Assembly (NCBI RefSeq): GCF_003966915.1
Contig: NZ_AP018150.1
Location: 2,170,001 to 2,234,000 of the forward strand
DNA: 64,000 bases
From: Mycoavidus cysteinexigens
GTDB taxonomy: Bacteria > Pseudomonadota > Gammaproteobacteria > Burkholderiales > Burkholderiaceae
Direction: 5' to 3'
Shown: piece by piece, positions 45,701-53,664 of the stretch
Layout: every line of letters begins with the position of its first letter
How positions within the stretch are numbered: position 1 is the first letter of the stretch
The notes under the pieces: model-generated
The model's input: only the letters and a program-made list of their open reading frames with translations
The model's database searches: none
Told to the model about the DNA's origin: nothing
Position numbers and translations under genes: made by a program

Positions 45701-46770
45701 TCGGCCAAAACAGGCAATTCGCTCAAGGACAATTTGAGCAAAAAAGGATTGCGTATCAACTCTTTAACTTCAGATCGCTCTAGAATTTCTCCATGCTCCG
45801 CGACACTCTTTTCTAATTCTGGGTATGTGCACTTATATTTGTTTACATATTCCTCAATCGATAAATCAGAGAATGGAGCGAGTTGATAGGTTTGAAGTAA
45901 GTACGCCTGATCTTTTGGGTGGAACTGGCGTTCATATCGATCTCCTAAATATTCCGGGCGACTGGTAATAATCACTTTTGCTCGCCATTCATCCAGTTCA
46001 TTTTCTATATAGAATAGGCGAGTGCGATCTTTAATCTCATCATAGCCATCTAAAATAAAGATAAAACGATAATTCGCTTTTAAATCAGTTATCTTATCTT
46101 TTGTAAAACCCTCCTTTTTTAGATATTCTAAAATAAGATTGCTATTCGGCTCCTTTAAGCTCGATAGCGAAATAAATAATGGAATAGGAGTTTGGCCGGA
46201 CTTATTGGCCTCTCTGTCATAAGCTTCCCATAAGCTTCGCGCCAAATATCGATTAAAGGTTGATTTTCCAGAACCCGCTACGCCCAACAAGAGCAGCACT
46301 TTCTTTTCTTTTGAAATTAAGAAATCTCTCACCTTCGCTTCCAAACTAAAGCGCTCTTTTGTATTTGTAATTAAAGTACACTCCGGCGCGACATACATTG
46401 CCAGCGCATCTTTGATTTCTCTGTCTTTTTGCAGGCTTTCTAAATATTTTTTTTGTAGCCCCTCGATACCTAAACTAGCTAGAGGTGCATTATTCGGTTG
46501 CATAGCCATGCTTTGCAGTGGCCTCAGAATTTCTCGTAATAATTGAGCATCTGAGCCTGTTGAGTGGTAATGCACTGTAATTTCGTTATGCGAACCAACG
46601 GTTGGGATATTAATCAAACCATAATTAATCTGCATGACAGATCTTACCGCATCATAAATCTCAGCAGCTGAATGGATTTGGGCTCCCGCATCAGAAAAAG
46701 ATGAAGCTAATCGAGGTAAATATGAAGCTAAGGAAGGAAGAGTACTTTGGCTTGGATTAATCGGCGACAT
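42763..46770 (-). CDS. NACHT-pentapeptide-WD40 receptor with divergent sensor, 1335 aa
   Basis: N-terminus, motif (45-70: VMQINYGLINIPTVGSHNEI + TVHYHS) and NACHT (Walker A LLLGVAGSGKSTFN ~157, Walker B FIFILDGYDEIKD ~233, EFIHKSVQDYLVARSLW) are nearly the same as in the receptor at 24999. Pentapeptide-type units at ~570-625 (GAKLMQGVF, EADLSNVHL). The 14 WD40 blades are strongly diverged from each other and from all paralogues; several have lost the GH and WD signatures, and blade 1 carries an insertion rich in Gly/Tyr (SGSGPAITYGNGGFPEGYSG). The C-terminal tail is LTLDGASIEGAQGLTSFNQM. ATG 46770 with AAGGGGT ~8 bases upstream. It looks like an older sensor joined to a recently homogenised N-terminal half. 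Confidence 0.9.
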   Translation of the reverse strand: MSPINPSQSTLPSLASYLPRLASSFSDAGAQIHSAAEIYDAVRSVMQINYGLINIPTVGSHNEITVHYHSTGSDAQLLREILRPLQSMAMQPNNAPLASLGIEGLQKKYLESLQKDREIKDALAMYVAPECTLITNTKERFSLEAKVRDFLISKEKKVLLLLGVAGSGKSTFNRYLARSLWEAYDREANKSGQTPIPLFISLSSLKEPNSNLILEYLKKEGFTKDKITDLKANYRFIFILDGYDEIKDRTRLFYIENELDEWRAKVIITSRPEYLGDRYERQFHPKDQAYLLQTYQLAPFSDLSIEEYVNKYKCTYPELEKSVAEHGEILERSEVKELIRNPFLLKLSLSELPVLAEKYKASNQHITRLALYDQFVESWFERSQDRLSGIRLSDAEQKAFHFLNKAFAKHGTKFSKDLAIEMYQAGLVHVKYSEQLSYDESSAATQDWRDKFFSDSNEKIKLLRFNAPLICRDEQFEFIHKSVQDYLVARSLWEGLAAVDKIEAFSWFNRLNIVNDPTVLLFLTERVQQEPRLEERLLRVIEQSKGEEGVQFERGAANAITVLVRAGVQFNGEDFSGIHIPGAKLMQGVFDSVNFSEADLSNVHLTGAWLRNAKFDRAQLSGIEFNEFPALNFPDSVNTCHSCYSPDERWIVIALNNVIEIYDARTLMPLHVINGHEEEVKHIEFSPDGKYLVSVSHNYSFAEYSGSGPAITYGNGGFPEGYSGTDTIKFWSIGLDGFNLLKTITKSFGQINGISFSPNGAKLASGSHNGILRLWGVKDNDIRPLKEFQKQSRAVNSVAFSSDGKLLASGGWPGWGFWEDDDNTNIKIWLVEGDSTMPLAAVSGHKNDIERVVFSPSGNDTLLASVGSYLDKTVKLWLFEDNNLRLLKTFEGGYHRIKFSKDSGWIVSAGNDNEVKVWPVQGESVIPIREFRGHRAEIESVTFSNNDTQILSSSNEGMVKLWSVGNIDEKFSSTSIGHRAYVRHIASVSNGQFASCSEDNVVKLWSISGNKAALLRTFQMQGNWIDSLAFLSNKNVLLATRNNRGFSERDLLIFLIAGSGNLKLLGTLPHRNMVGNPATSCSGKYFYYAGELWAIEMERAVRRKSFRYLFYTASAFSPDETLLARAPEGKMIELLEVEGNKTTPLKIFKEKISQRLECLLFSPDQSLIALGGHSYTIDLWSITKGTQVQSLKGHTSTVVSIDFSSKGNLLASGSLDDTAKIWDIASGTCLATLGGAGFFIESVVWYETDEGKYLLTGGRDHIIRLWQVLEEGHRVIFRWASHQNRLTLDGASIEGAQGLTSFNQMLLEQKMAKGKPAPVPLDQQIIMRSSSPAYA

Positions 46771-46799
46771 GCTGGCTACCCCTTTTTAATAATTCGTAT

Positions 46800-47060
46800 T
46801 TAACCTATATCTGAGTGATTCACCATCGGATAAAAACTCAGCTTTCACTGAATAAAACCTATCTACCCCAAATTACGACAGCATGGGCAATACCAAAAAC
46901 TCTGAAAGCAGTCTCGCTATTTTTACTTTTATCTGGATTCCCGAATTCGACCAAAGCCACTCCAGGATTACGCTGCCTAAGCTGGCCGAGGTCAATGTCT
47001 ATAACGCCAATACCTGCTAGCAGTGGCGTGAACAGGCGCTTGAATTACAAGCGTTTAGCA
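46800..47060 (+). pseudogene. decayed phage spanin gene, copy 2
   Basis: The part around 46940-47045 resembles the end of the intact i-spanin gene at 24780-24900: AACGCCAATA, GCAGTGGCG(C/T)GAACAGGC and CTTG are shared, and the frame reads LPKLAEVNVYNANTC*QWREQALELQ with a stop inside. Upstream, TATCTACCCCAAATTACGAC lines up with the IYVNQADTD region. The 46800-46930 part recurs at 59870-59990. As at 24948/24999, the remnant is followed by the C-terminal end of a NACHT-WD40 gene on the other strand. Confidence 0.6.
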
Positions 47061-47248
47061 TATGTAGCAAATTCATTAATAAGATTCATCGGGCTTTTAC
47101 ATTTAAAAAACTTCAAACCATCCAATTAATTCTTAGGTACCATTTTCAAAAAATTTGACAATCTAGACGTCTAACACAAACGAAAATATGGCTTCAGACC
47201 CCTTTCTTAAAATGCTTAAATGATCTTTCCTTTTTCAGAAATTTTACA

Positions 47249-47638
47249 TCAGAAAACACATTTTTTTATATTGCTCACCAGCAGAATAATTCCCTTCAAA
47301 GTATTGCTAGAGGATTCTCCAAAAGAGGATCGGACACCTTCCTCCCTCTCAAACAACAATGCGCGGCGCTGCTTTAATAGCCGCCGATTCATTTCACTTA
47401 ATCCTTCTACGCCTTCGATTATTGTATCTTCCACCGTAAGAACCGCATGCCCCGAACTCCAGCGCAGTACGGCTTTATATTCTTTTCCCCTTTTTATCAC
47501 CTCCCACTCCCGTACGGACTTATCTTCACTACCAGTTATCAGATATTGGCCGGGAGAATTCTTTTTCCAGCAAATGCTTCTCACTTGTCGGCTAGAACAA
47601 CCAATCTTCCCATGGAATTGACTCCATTTCATAGACAA
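47249..47638 (-). pseudogene. C-terminal stump of a further NACHT-WD40 gene
   Basis: The frame encodes only the last blade and tail of the family: QYLITGSEDKSVREWEVIKR, KAVLRWSSGHAVLTVEDTII, EGVEGLSEMNRRLLKQRRA. Everything upstream is lost at ~47638, where IS110-derived sequence follows. It is a ninth NACHT-WD40 copy. The short stretch upstream of 47700 (GTGGTGGTTAGCT) also occurs upstream of the gene at 63841. Confidence 0.8.
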
Positions 47639-47714
47639 TAAATGGTTTCCATCAATTAGTTCGAAATGGAGTCAACTTGTATCATTTTATCTGTGGTGGT
47701 TAGCTACCACCACA

Positions 47715-48045
47715 TGAGGCTATCTGTGATGCAAACTCACTCACCAAGCAACTCGCCGCTTATCTTGGTCTAGTACCCGTGGAGAGGCAATCAGGTTCCT
47801 CAGTATTTGGCCGTGTCCGACTTTCTAAGGCTGGCTCTCCAGAAATTCGCACCAAGCTTTATATGGCAGCCATTGTTGCTATGCGTTATAACGCCTATGT
47901 CAAAGCACTATATGAACGATTACGCGCCCTTGGTAAATCGGCTATGTCTGCTCTCGGCGCCTGCATGCGCAAACTTGTGCATCTTTGTTTCGATGTACTT
48001 AAATCGCGCGTGCCCTATGATGAAAATTATGGAAAAATCGCTTGA
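47715..48045 (+). pseudogene. IS110-family transposase, C-terminal fragment
   Basis: Frame: TKQLAAYLGLVPVERQSGSS, VRLSKAGSPEIRTKLYMAAI, YNAYVKALYERLRALGKSAM. This is the Tnp20 domain with the catalytic-serine region SGSS. The N-terminal DEDD domain is absent. A start at GTG 47779 would give 88 residues. No complementary N-terminal half lies nearby in the same orientation. Confidence 0.8.
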
Positions 48046-48316
48046 CTAAAAAGACGGTATCTCCACCATCCCTTAACAAGCGTTGAGACATCAAAAGCAA
48101 GGGAATGAAATTAAAGCGGAGGAACAACAATACCATCAAGCGCCGGCCATAGACCAAAAAGCACAACAATTCAATCCCAAAAATTCGAGGGCATTTACCA
48201 TTGATAAATCACAGCATGGTGTTATATTAAAATGTATTAGCCATCTAGATCTTTTAATTTGATAGAAAAAAGCTCACTTTTAGCTATAGCGTGGTCTTTT
48301 TCTCACATTTTTATAA

Positions 48317-48625
48317 GGAACAGAAAATAATTTTCTCAAAGCGCTTATCGAGCTTATCGAGCTTATCGAGCTTATCGAGCTTATCGAGCTTATCGAGCTT
48401 ATCGAGCTTATCGAGCTTATCGAGCTTATTGAGCTTATTGAGCTTATTGAGCTTATTGAGCTTATTGAGCTTATTGAGCTTATTGAGCTTATTGAGCTTA
48501 TTGAGCTTATTGAGCTTATTGAGCTTATTGAGCTTATTGAGTTCGGCTATGACGCTATCGAAGCGTCTCAAGCTGTGATTGAGCGCATAAAGGATAAAGG
48601 GGGCGTATCTATAAAAGAAATTTAG
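48317..48625 (+). other. open frame of ELI tripeptide repeats followed by a plausible protein tail
   Basis: One plus-strand frame reads LIELIELIE... through all 22 repeat units and then EFGYDAIEASQAVIERIKDK and GGVSIKEI before TAG at 48623. The tail looks like real protein sequence and the repeat would form a hydrophobic/acidic helix. The frame lacks ATG, GTG or TTG after the upstream stop (AAGGA is present before an ATT), so it may be the end of a broken gene. The other open frames through the repeat (SLSS/SLL, and NKL/DKL on the minus strand) have less natural ends. Confidence 0.3.
48343..48540 (+). repeat. 22-copy 9-bp tandem repeat (GCTTATCGA x9, GCTTATTGA x13)
   Basis: 198 bp with perfect periodicity: nine units of GCTTATCGA followed by thirteen of GCTTATTGA, differing by one C/T change and arranged in two blocks. 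The unit length of nine keeps reading frames open. Such arrays change copy number by slippage. Confidence 0.97.
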
Positions 48626-48919
48626 AAAAATTTCAGCAGGACCATAAACGCCATATTGAGGTGAATTGTGGCTATAAATACACATATTTAGAGAATAGAA
48701 ATTTTATTCATCCATAAGCATTGAAAAAGCAATAAGATAGGATATTCGGATTGAGTTAACGCAACTTTTTTGACTAATATAAAAAACGTTGGGAAAAAGT
48801 AGTTGATCCTGAATGAGATCAAAGAATTTCAAAGAGATCTGTAAGGCTAAACGCACTACGATCGATGCTTTGAAGGTAGTAGATGTATTTAATGCTTTGA
48901 ATTCACGATAGAGGAAAAG

Positions 48920-49870
48920 ATGAGTACACCAAACTTAGCCAACACAACCCCACGCGGGAGCAGCCAGACAGCACCCAGCCTTCATTCAGCTGAGATAGCT
49001 CCCATCACCTCAGGCGTTTCTTGGGGTGCCATTTTTGCAGGCGCAGTCGCGGCAGCAGCGCTTTCTTTGATTCTTCTGATGCTTGGCACGGGCCTCGGCT
49101 TGTCATCCATCTCGCCGTGGTCAAACCAAGGCGCCAGCACGGCGGCGATAGGTATGTCGACTATTTTGTGGCTTACTTTTACGCAAATAGCGGCGTCTGG
49201 TGTGGGCGGCTATCTGGCCGGTCGCCTGCGGACGAAATGGATGGTCGTGCAAACGGACGAGATATGTTTTCGCGACACAGCGCATGGTTTCATTACATGG
49301 GCCGTAGCGACGCTATTGACCGCAGCATTGCTAACTACAACGATCAGCTCTATTGTCACCAGAGGCGGCGAAGCGGCTGCCTCAGTAGCTGGCACTGTTG
49401 CCAACGCTGGAGGGGCCGTAGTCAAGAACGCTGCTCCTTCCCTTGGTGAGAACATGGATTACTTTGTCGATGCGCTTTTTCGCAAGGACATGAGCGCATC
49501 ATCGGGCTCATTTTCAGCCCAGTCAACAGGCAGTGAAATCAACTCGGCCAATTCCAACTCTGAAGTGATTCGTATCCTTTCCAATGGCATCCGAACGAAA
49601 ATTTTGCCTTCAGAAGATAGGCGCTACGTTGCCCAATTGGTTGCGCAACGCACAGGCATGGCTCAAGCCGATGCCGAAAAGCGTGTGACAGCTATCTTTG
49701 ACAAGGTTCAGGCGAAGCTCAAGGAGGTCGAGGTCACTGCGAAGGAATCCGCCGACAAGGTGCGCAAAGCGTCTTCCTATGCAGCGCTTTGGTTTTCTGT
49801 ATCGTGGCTTTTCGGTGCTTTTTTTGGCAGTTTAGGCGCCATGTATGGCGGCCGTCGCCAAGGTTTATAA
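48920..49870 (+). CDS. conserved membrane protein, 316 aa
   Basis: Hydrophobic segments: WGAIFAGAVAAAALSLILLM (~37-56), an adjacent WLTFTQIAASGVGGYLAGRL (~84-103), FITWAVATLLTAALLTTTIS (~124-143) and a last ALWFSVSWLFGAFFGSLGAM (~290-310). Between them is a ~140-residue Ala/Ser-rich, probably periplasmic region ending in a coiled-coil-like stretch (VQAKLKEVEVTAKESADKV). The layout is that of uncharacterised membrane proteins of Burkholderia/Ralstonia; the function is unknown. ATG preceded by GAGGAAAAG. Followed 119 bp later by a hemerythrin gene. Confidence 0.75.
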   Translation: MSTPNLANTTPRGSSQTAPSLHSAEIAPITSGVSWGAIFAGAVAAAALSLILLMLGTGLGLSSISPWSNQGASTAAIGMSTILWLTFTQIAASGVGGYLAGRLRTKWMVVQTDEICFRDTAHGFITWAVATLLTAALLTTTISSIVTRGGEAAASVAGTVANAGGAVVKNAAPSLGENMDYFVDALFRKDMSASSGSFSAQSTGSEINSANSNSEVIRILSNGIRTKILPSEDRRYVAQLVAQRTGMAQADAEKRVTAIFDKVQAKLKEVEVTAKESADKVRKASSYAALWFSVSWLFGAFFGSLGAMYGGRRQGL

Positions 49871-49989
49871 ATCGCCATGGAATGGATAGCCGTAACATGC
49901 ATTCACCGCTGGTATTCTCATTCCGATCACCATTTTGATCGATTTGTTCATGCCCTCATTCTTGTGTCACCCTTTTAAAGGACTTAATC

Positions 49990-50487
49990 ATGGCAAGCAC
50001 AAAGACGGCAACGACGGCCACAAAGAAGAGCACCCATGCATCAAAAACCTTAGGAGCCACGGCGATGCTGCGGGCTGACCACAAACACGTCAATGAGCTT
50101 TTCGAAGAATACGAAAAAGCGCGCGCGGCCACGAAGAAAAAAGACTTGGTCACGCAAATCTGCATCGAGTTAACGGTCCATGCCCAGCTTGAAGAGGAGA
50201 TATTTTACCCCGCCGTCAAGAAAGCTTTAAAGGATCACGAGCTGGTGCCTGAGGCAACTGTCGAACACGATACCCTCAAGAACCTCATCGCTCAAGTCAA
50301 GGACGTTGAGCCCAATGGCGAAATGTTCGACGCGAAGATCAAAGTGTTGTCCGAGTACGTAAAGCATCATGTCAAGGAAGAGCAGAACGAGATGTTTCCA
50401 AAGGTCGAGAGCTCAAAGTTAGACATGATTGAACTAGGTGCCCAGATAGCAACTCGTAAGGATGAGTTGATGATAAAGTTTGCGTAG
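49990..50487 (+). CDS. hemerythrin HHE cation-binding domain protein
   Basis: 165 residues. After a Lys/Thr-rich N-terminus the four-helix HHE domain begins: LRADHKHVNELFEEYE (first His), CIELTVHAQLEEEIFYPAVK (HAQLEEE), VEHDTLKNLIAQV, and YVKHHVKEEQNEMFPKV (HHVKEEQNE). The His/Glu ligands for a di-iron site are all present. Proteins of this type bind O2 or act in oxidative or stress responses; the exact role is open. Own terminator downstream at 50538. One of the few non-mobile, non-NACHT genes in the window. Confidence 0.88.
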   Translation: MASTKTATTATKKSTHASKTLGATAMLRADHKHVNELFEEYEKARAATKKKDLVTQICIELTVHAQLEEEIFYPAVKKALKDHELVPEATVEHDTLKNLIAQVKDVEPNGEMFDAKIKVLSEYVKHHVKEEQNEMFPKVESSKLDMIELGAQIATRKDELMIKFA

Positions 50488-50499
50488 CTGATGTAGCCC

Positions 50500-50526
50500 A
50501 TCTCAGTTTTTTGCAAAAACTGAGAT
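50500..50526. terminator. hairpin ATCTCAGTTTTT...AAAAACTGAGAT after the hemerythrin gene
   Basis: Near-perfect inverted repeat (TCTCAGTTTT / AAAACTGAGA) with short spacer, 13 bp after the stop codon. First of two consecutive hairpins. Confidence 0.5.
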
Positions 50527-50537
50527 GAACTGAAATT

Positions 50538-50568
50538 GCCCCGCTTTTAAACTAAAGCGGGGCTTTTT
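50538..50568 (+). terminator. strong rho-independent terminator of the hemerythrin gene
   Basis: GCCCCGCTTT / AAAGCGGGGC, perfect 10-bp stem, loop TAAACT, followed by TTTTT. Confidence 0.9.
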
Positions 50569-50710
50569 GTATGATGCTATTTAAATCGTACCTATTCAAA
50601 AGACAACGCTTTGTTGACCTTGCCTCGTTTTGACGTACAGTCTGGGAAGTAAAAAACCGGAAGTACGGAGAAAACAATGAAATCGTCAACCGCCTTCTGG
50701 ACTTCTACTG

Positions 50711-50838
50711 CACTCAGATCGTGGTAGCCAGTGTGCCAGTGTGGAATATCAGGCATTAATTGCCGAAAAAAGCCTTGTACAATCGATGAGTCGCAACGGT
50801 AATTGCTGGGATAACGCCCCTATGGAGAACTTCTTTGG
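50711..50838 (+). pseudogene. IS3-family OrfB fragment (host of a second IS3 insertion)
   Basis: Frame HSDRGSQCASVEYQALIAEK then SLVQSMSRNGNCWDNAPMEN and FFGN. These are the second Asp and the final Glu segments of an IS3 transposase. The frame ends exactly where the next IS3 element's terminal repeat (TAATCCCCCCA) begins. Neither beginning nor end of this older element is found. Confidence 0.8.
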
Positions 50839-50905
50839 TAATCCCCCCACAAATTGATAGGATTTGAAAGTAGAATTTCCTCCAAAGAGAAAAAGGAAGT
50901 TTTAC

Positions 50906-51169
50906 GTGAAGAAATCAAAGTTTTCAGAAAGCCAGATCATCAGTATTTTGAATCAGGCGGAAGCGGGATCGCCGGTACCAGAGCTATGCAGAGAGCATGG
51001 GATGAGCTCGTCGCTATTTTATAAATGGCGGAGCAAATACGGGGGAATGGATGCGTCGATGATAACGAGGCTAAAAGAGCTTGAAGAAGAGAATCGTCGT
51101 CTAAAAAAGATGTATGCAGAAAGATTAAAGGCGGAAATTATCCAGGAGGCCATGCAAAAAAAGTGGTGA
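50906..51169 (+). CDS. IS3 family OrfA (helix-turn-helix, leucine zipper)
   Basis: GTG start at 50906 with AAAAGGAAG upstream. 87 residues: [40 protein letters not shown] (HTH) and a leucine-zipper-like [20 protein letters not shown]. Overlaps orfB by 7 bases in another frame, the usual frameshift arrangement. Confidence 0.85.
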   Translation: MKKSKFSESQIISILNQAEAGSPVPELCREHGMSSSLFYKWRSKYGGMDASMITRLKELEEENRRLKKMYAERLKAEIIQEAMQKKW

Positions 51170-51717
51170 CGCCATCTTGCCGACGCAAGGTGGCGCAATG
51201 GGCAGTAGAGACAAAGGAAGTGAGTGTCCGGCTGGCTTGTGAGATGTTTGGGGTAAGCCAAACATGCTACCGTTATAAGCCTAAGCAGTCTTCAGAAAAC
51301 GATCAGATCGCAGATTGGTTGATTCGATTAACCAGGCTGCATCGCCATTGGGGTTTTGGTTTATGTTTTTTGTATCTACGCAATGTTAAAGGCTTAAGCT
51401 GGAATCATAAGCGTGTTTACCGTATTTATCGAGAGCTGGAATTGAATCTGCGAATCAAGCCGAAAAAGAGGTTGATCCGAGAAAAGCCTCAACCCCTTGC
51501 AGTGCCAGAAAAAAGTAATGAAGTATGGTCAATGGATTTTATGCACGATCAGCTCTCGGATGGAAGAAGCATCCGGCTATTTAATGTCATCGATGATTTT
51601 AATCGCGAGGGATTAGGTATCGAAGTGGATTTCTCACTGCCCTCAGAGCGCGTGATTCGCTCGTTGGAACAAAACATTGAGTGGCGAGGTCAGCCAAAGC
51701 GCATTCGTTGCGATAAC
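51163..51717 (+). pseudogene. IS3 OrfB, N-terminal part (interrupted by IS110)
   Basis: The frame carries HTH_21 ([20 protein letters not shown]) and the first Asp segment [15 protein letters not shown], then [19 protein letters not shown], and stops being homologous at KRIRCDN, just at the second catalytic Asp. The remainder is at 53353-53626 beyond the nested IS110. Not functional unless the insert excises precisely. Confidence 0.85.
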
Positions 51718-51954
51718 GTACTAAATGCAATAGCATAAATAGGTTATCTAAATAAAAAAACGAGGAACTCTAGCCAAGCGAATAAATCCGTTTGGAATTC
51801 AGAAAATAGCGAATGAAGCAATACAGTTAATCCAGTGTTCTTTCACGTAGATGGGCAACCTTGCCTGACCATAGTAGACACAAGATTCGAAGCAAGCGCC
51901 ACGATCTTTACCGTACCTAAAACAGCATAGGGAACCCAGTGAAAGGTCCGAGCA

Positions 51955-53247
51955 TTATCTACGGGGTCGCACAAGCGCCCCAACGGCTGCCGAGAGAGGG
52001 ATCGATTCACTGGGTAAACTTTGTTCAAAGAACTGCCGGTAGGGCTGGTTCGTCTTACAAAGACTGTAGGCTACGCGCGCCATTTTAGCTGCGACAGCGG
52101 TTAGCGCCTTACGTCGCACATCTGCATCATCTGGAGCAGATTGAATATATCGTTCATATTTATCGCGAAATGAATTCTCACGCATCCGCACGGCACCCAC
52201 GCCAGCGAGCCAGAATGCGAGCCGCAACCTGGCATTACCTCGTTTAGAGAGTCGCTCTTTGCCACGATAGCTACCGGATTGCTGTTTAGCCAGATCAAAG
52301 CCACAATATTTTAAAAATTGGCGATGATGGCTGAACCGGCGCACATCGCCCGCTTCGGCGAGGATGGTTAAGGCAATGATGGGGCCAACGCCAGGTAGTG
52401 TTTGTAAATATTCGAATTCAGGCCGTCCACCAAGAGCTTGGGTTGCACGAGCTTCAAGCTCATTACGCAGCTGATTGAGTTGTTGATAACGTGTTAGGGT
52501 TACCCGAAACATCTCAACTGCAAGGCAATCCGGCGCATGGGGCAGTGCCGTAGTCGCCCCCGCCATTTCCCACATTTCCTCCAGTTTGGCTTGTTTGTTG
52601 ACCTTCCGTCCAACGACATCCCATGCTGCGAGCACGAAAGCCTTTTTTGAGAGAGCTCGGACGTGTCTAGGGGTGGGGAATTGGAGCAAGAAACGAATAA
52701 ACCACTCGTTGCGTGTACATGCCCAATATCGGTGCATTTCGGGAAAATATAAAGGTAATCCGTGATTAATTAATGCATGTTGGACTTTGGTCCGTGCTTT
52801 GGACACCTGGTAATAGGTCTTTGCGAGTTCTTGCAAATCATGCGTTCCGGCAACCATGGGGTCCACGTATCGCTGAAAGGCGTCTCGTCGGAGCATTTCA
52901 AGGATCACCGCCGCATCTTTGGGATCATTCTTATCCCATGAATTGAACATTGCCTCTCGATAACGCGCTTGAGCGACTGAATTGATACTGACCACCTCAA
53001 AACCCGCGCTAAGCAGCCGATGCGCTAGGGAACGATGGTAATCGCCGGTTGGCTCCAGTCCGATGCGGACTGGGCCAGATAGAGATTGTAAATGTTGAAT
53101 CAGTCGGTCAAAGTCTGCCGCTGTGTTGGCCATCTTGAATCGCTGCCGCTTGCCTGTACTATTCTCAATCAGAACATAATTCCAGTAGCGTGCGATATCA
53201 ATCGCGACTAAGTTTCGGGTTGGCGTACCCTGTATCGAGTCAGTCAT
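51955..53247 (-). CDS. IS110-family transposase, full length (430 aa)
   Basis: DEDD domain: NLVAIDIARYWNYVLIENS (Asp), VRIGLEPTGDYHRSLAHRLL (Glu), NSWDKNDPKDAAVI (Asp pair). Tnp20 domain: LQTLPGVGPIIALTILAEAG, FLKYCGFDLAKQQSGSYRGK (serine region), LSKRGNARLRLAFWLAGVGA. Longer than the 340-residue IS110 enzyme at 41445 and only distantly related to it. Intact. Confidence 0.9.
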   Translation of the reverse strand: MTDSIQGTPTRNLVAIDIARYWNYVLIENSTGKRQRFKMANTAADFDRLIQHLQSLSGPVRIGLEPTGDYHRSLAHRLLSAGFEVVSINSVAQARYREAMFNSWDKNDPKDAAVILEMLRRDAFQRYVDPMVAGTHDLQELAKTYYQVSKARTKVQHALINHGLPLYFPEMHRYWACTRNEWFIRFLLQFPTPRHVRALSKKAFVLAAWDVVGRKVNKQAKLEEMWEMAGATTALPHAPDCLAVEMFRVTLTRYQQLNQLRNELEARATQALGGRPEFEYLQTLPGVGPIIALTILAEAGDVRRFSHHRQFLKYCGFDLAKQQSGSYRGKERLSKRGNARLRLAFWLAGVGAVRMRENSFRDKYERYIQSAPDDADVRRKALTAVAAKMARVAYSLCKTNQPYRQFFEQSLPSESIPLSAAVGALVRPRR

Positions 53248-53285
53248 TTCGGGTTTCTCCTTCTGTTAACGGATAAACTGAAGAT

Positions 53286-53321
53286 GGAAGTGTCTCTTGG
53301 CTTAAGCCAAGAGACACTTCC
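53286..53321. repeat. 36-bp perfect palindrome within the IS110 element
   Basis: GGAAGTGTCTCTTGGCTT directly followed by its complement AAGCCAAGAGACACTTCC, no spacer. It lies 38 bp upstream of the IS110 transposase start and ~30 bp inside the element's edge. Could be a cruciform, a binding site or part of a guide-RNA-type structure. Confidence 0.9.
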
Positions 53322-53352
53322 CTTTCTGATGACTAACATTCTGCATGTACTA

Positions 53353-53626
53353 TGGTCCGGAAAATGTCAGTGTTGTAATGCAAACTTGGGCTCAAAAACA
53401 CCGTATCACCCTGGAGTTTATTCAGCCGGGTAAGCCGCAGCAAAATGCTTATATTGAGCGTTACAATCGAACTGTTCGCTACGATTGGCTGGCTCAGGAT
53501 TTATTTGATACGCTTGAGCAGGTGCAGGTTTGCGCCACACGTTGGCTATGGACATATAATCACGAACGCCCCAATATGGCCATTGGTGGCATTACCCCTA
53601 AACAAAAACTGGCCCTTGTGGCTTAG
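53353..53626 (+). pseudogene. IS3 OrfB, C-terminal part
   Basis: Continues the gene interrupted at 51717: YGPENVSVVMQTWAQKHRIT, LEFIQPGKPQQNAYIERYNR (final catalytic Glu in NAYIERYN), WLWTYNHERPNMAIGGITPK. The stop is just inside the right terminal repeat. Confidence 0.85.
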
Positions 53627-53664
53627 CTTTCTACTTTTAAAATCTATTAAAAATGGGGGGATTA

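Larger units (their letters stand above)
51718..53352 (-). mobile_element. IS110-family element nested in IS3 orfB
   Basis: Boundaries are approximate: the IS3 frame breaks after GCGATAAC (51717) and resumes at TATGGTCCGG (53353). The transposase is on the minus strand with ~235 bp of non-coding DNA on its 3' side and ~105 bp on its 5' side, the latter with a 36-bp palindrome. No obvious terminal repeats, as usual for the family. Confidence 0.75.
50839..53664 (+). mobile_element. IS3-family element carrying a nested IS110 element
   Basis: The inverted repeats TAATCCCCCCA...ATTTGAAAGTAGA (left) and TCTACTTTTAAAAT...TGGGGGGATTA (right) define the borders. Without the nested element it would be ~1.2 kb. 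orfA is intact; orfB is split by the IS110 element between a '...RCDN' and a 'YGPEN...' half. Its right end abuts IS21 copy 2 at the cost of that element's left end. Confidence 0.8.

Noticed and set aside
48291-48578. Ser/Leu-repeat protein in another frame of the 9-bp array
   Set aside because: Any frame through a 9-bp repeat stays open; this one lacks a natural C-terminus and a ribosome-binding site at proper distance. The ELI frame is the better candidate.
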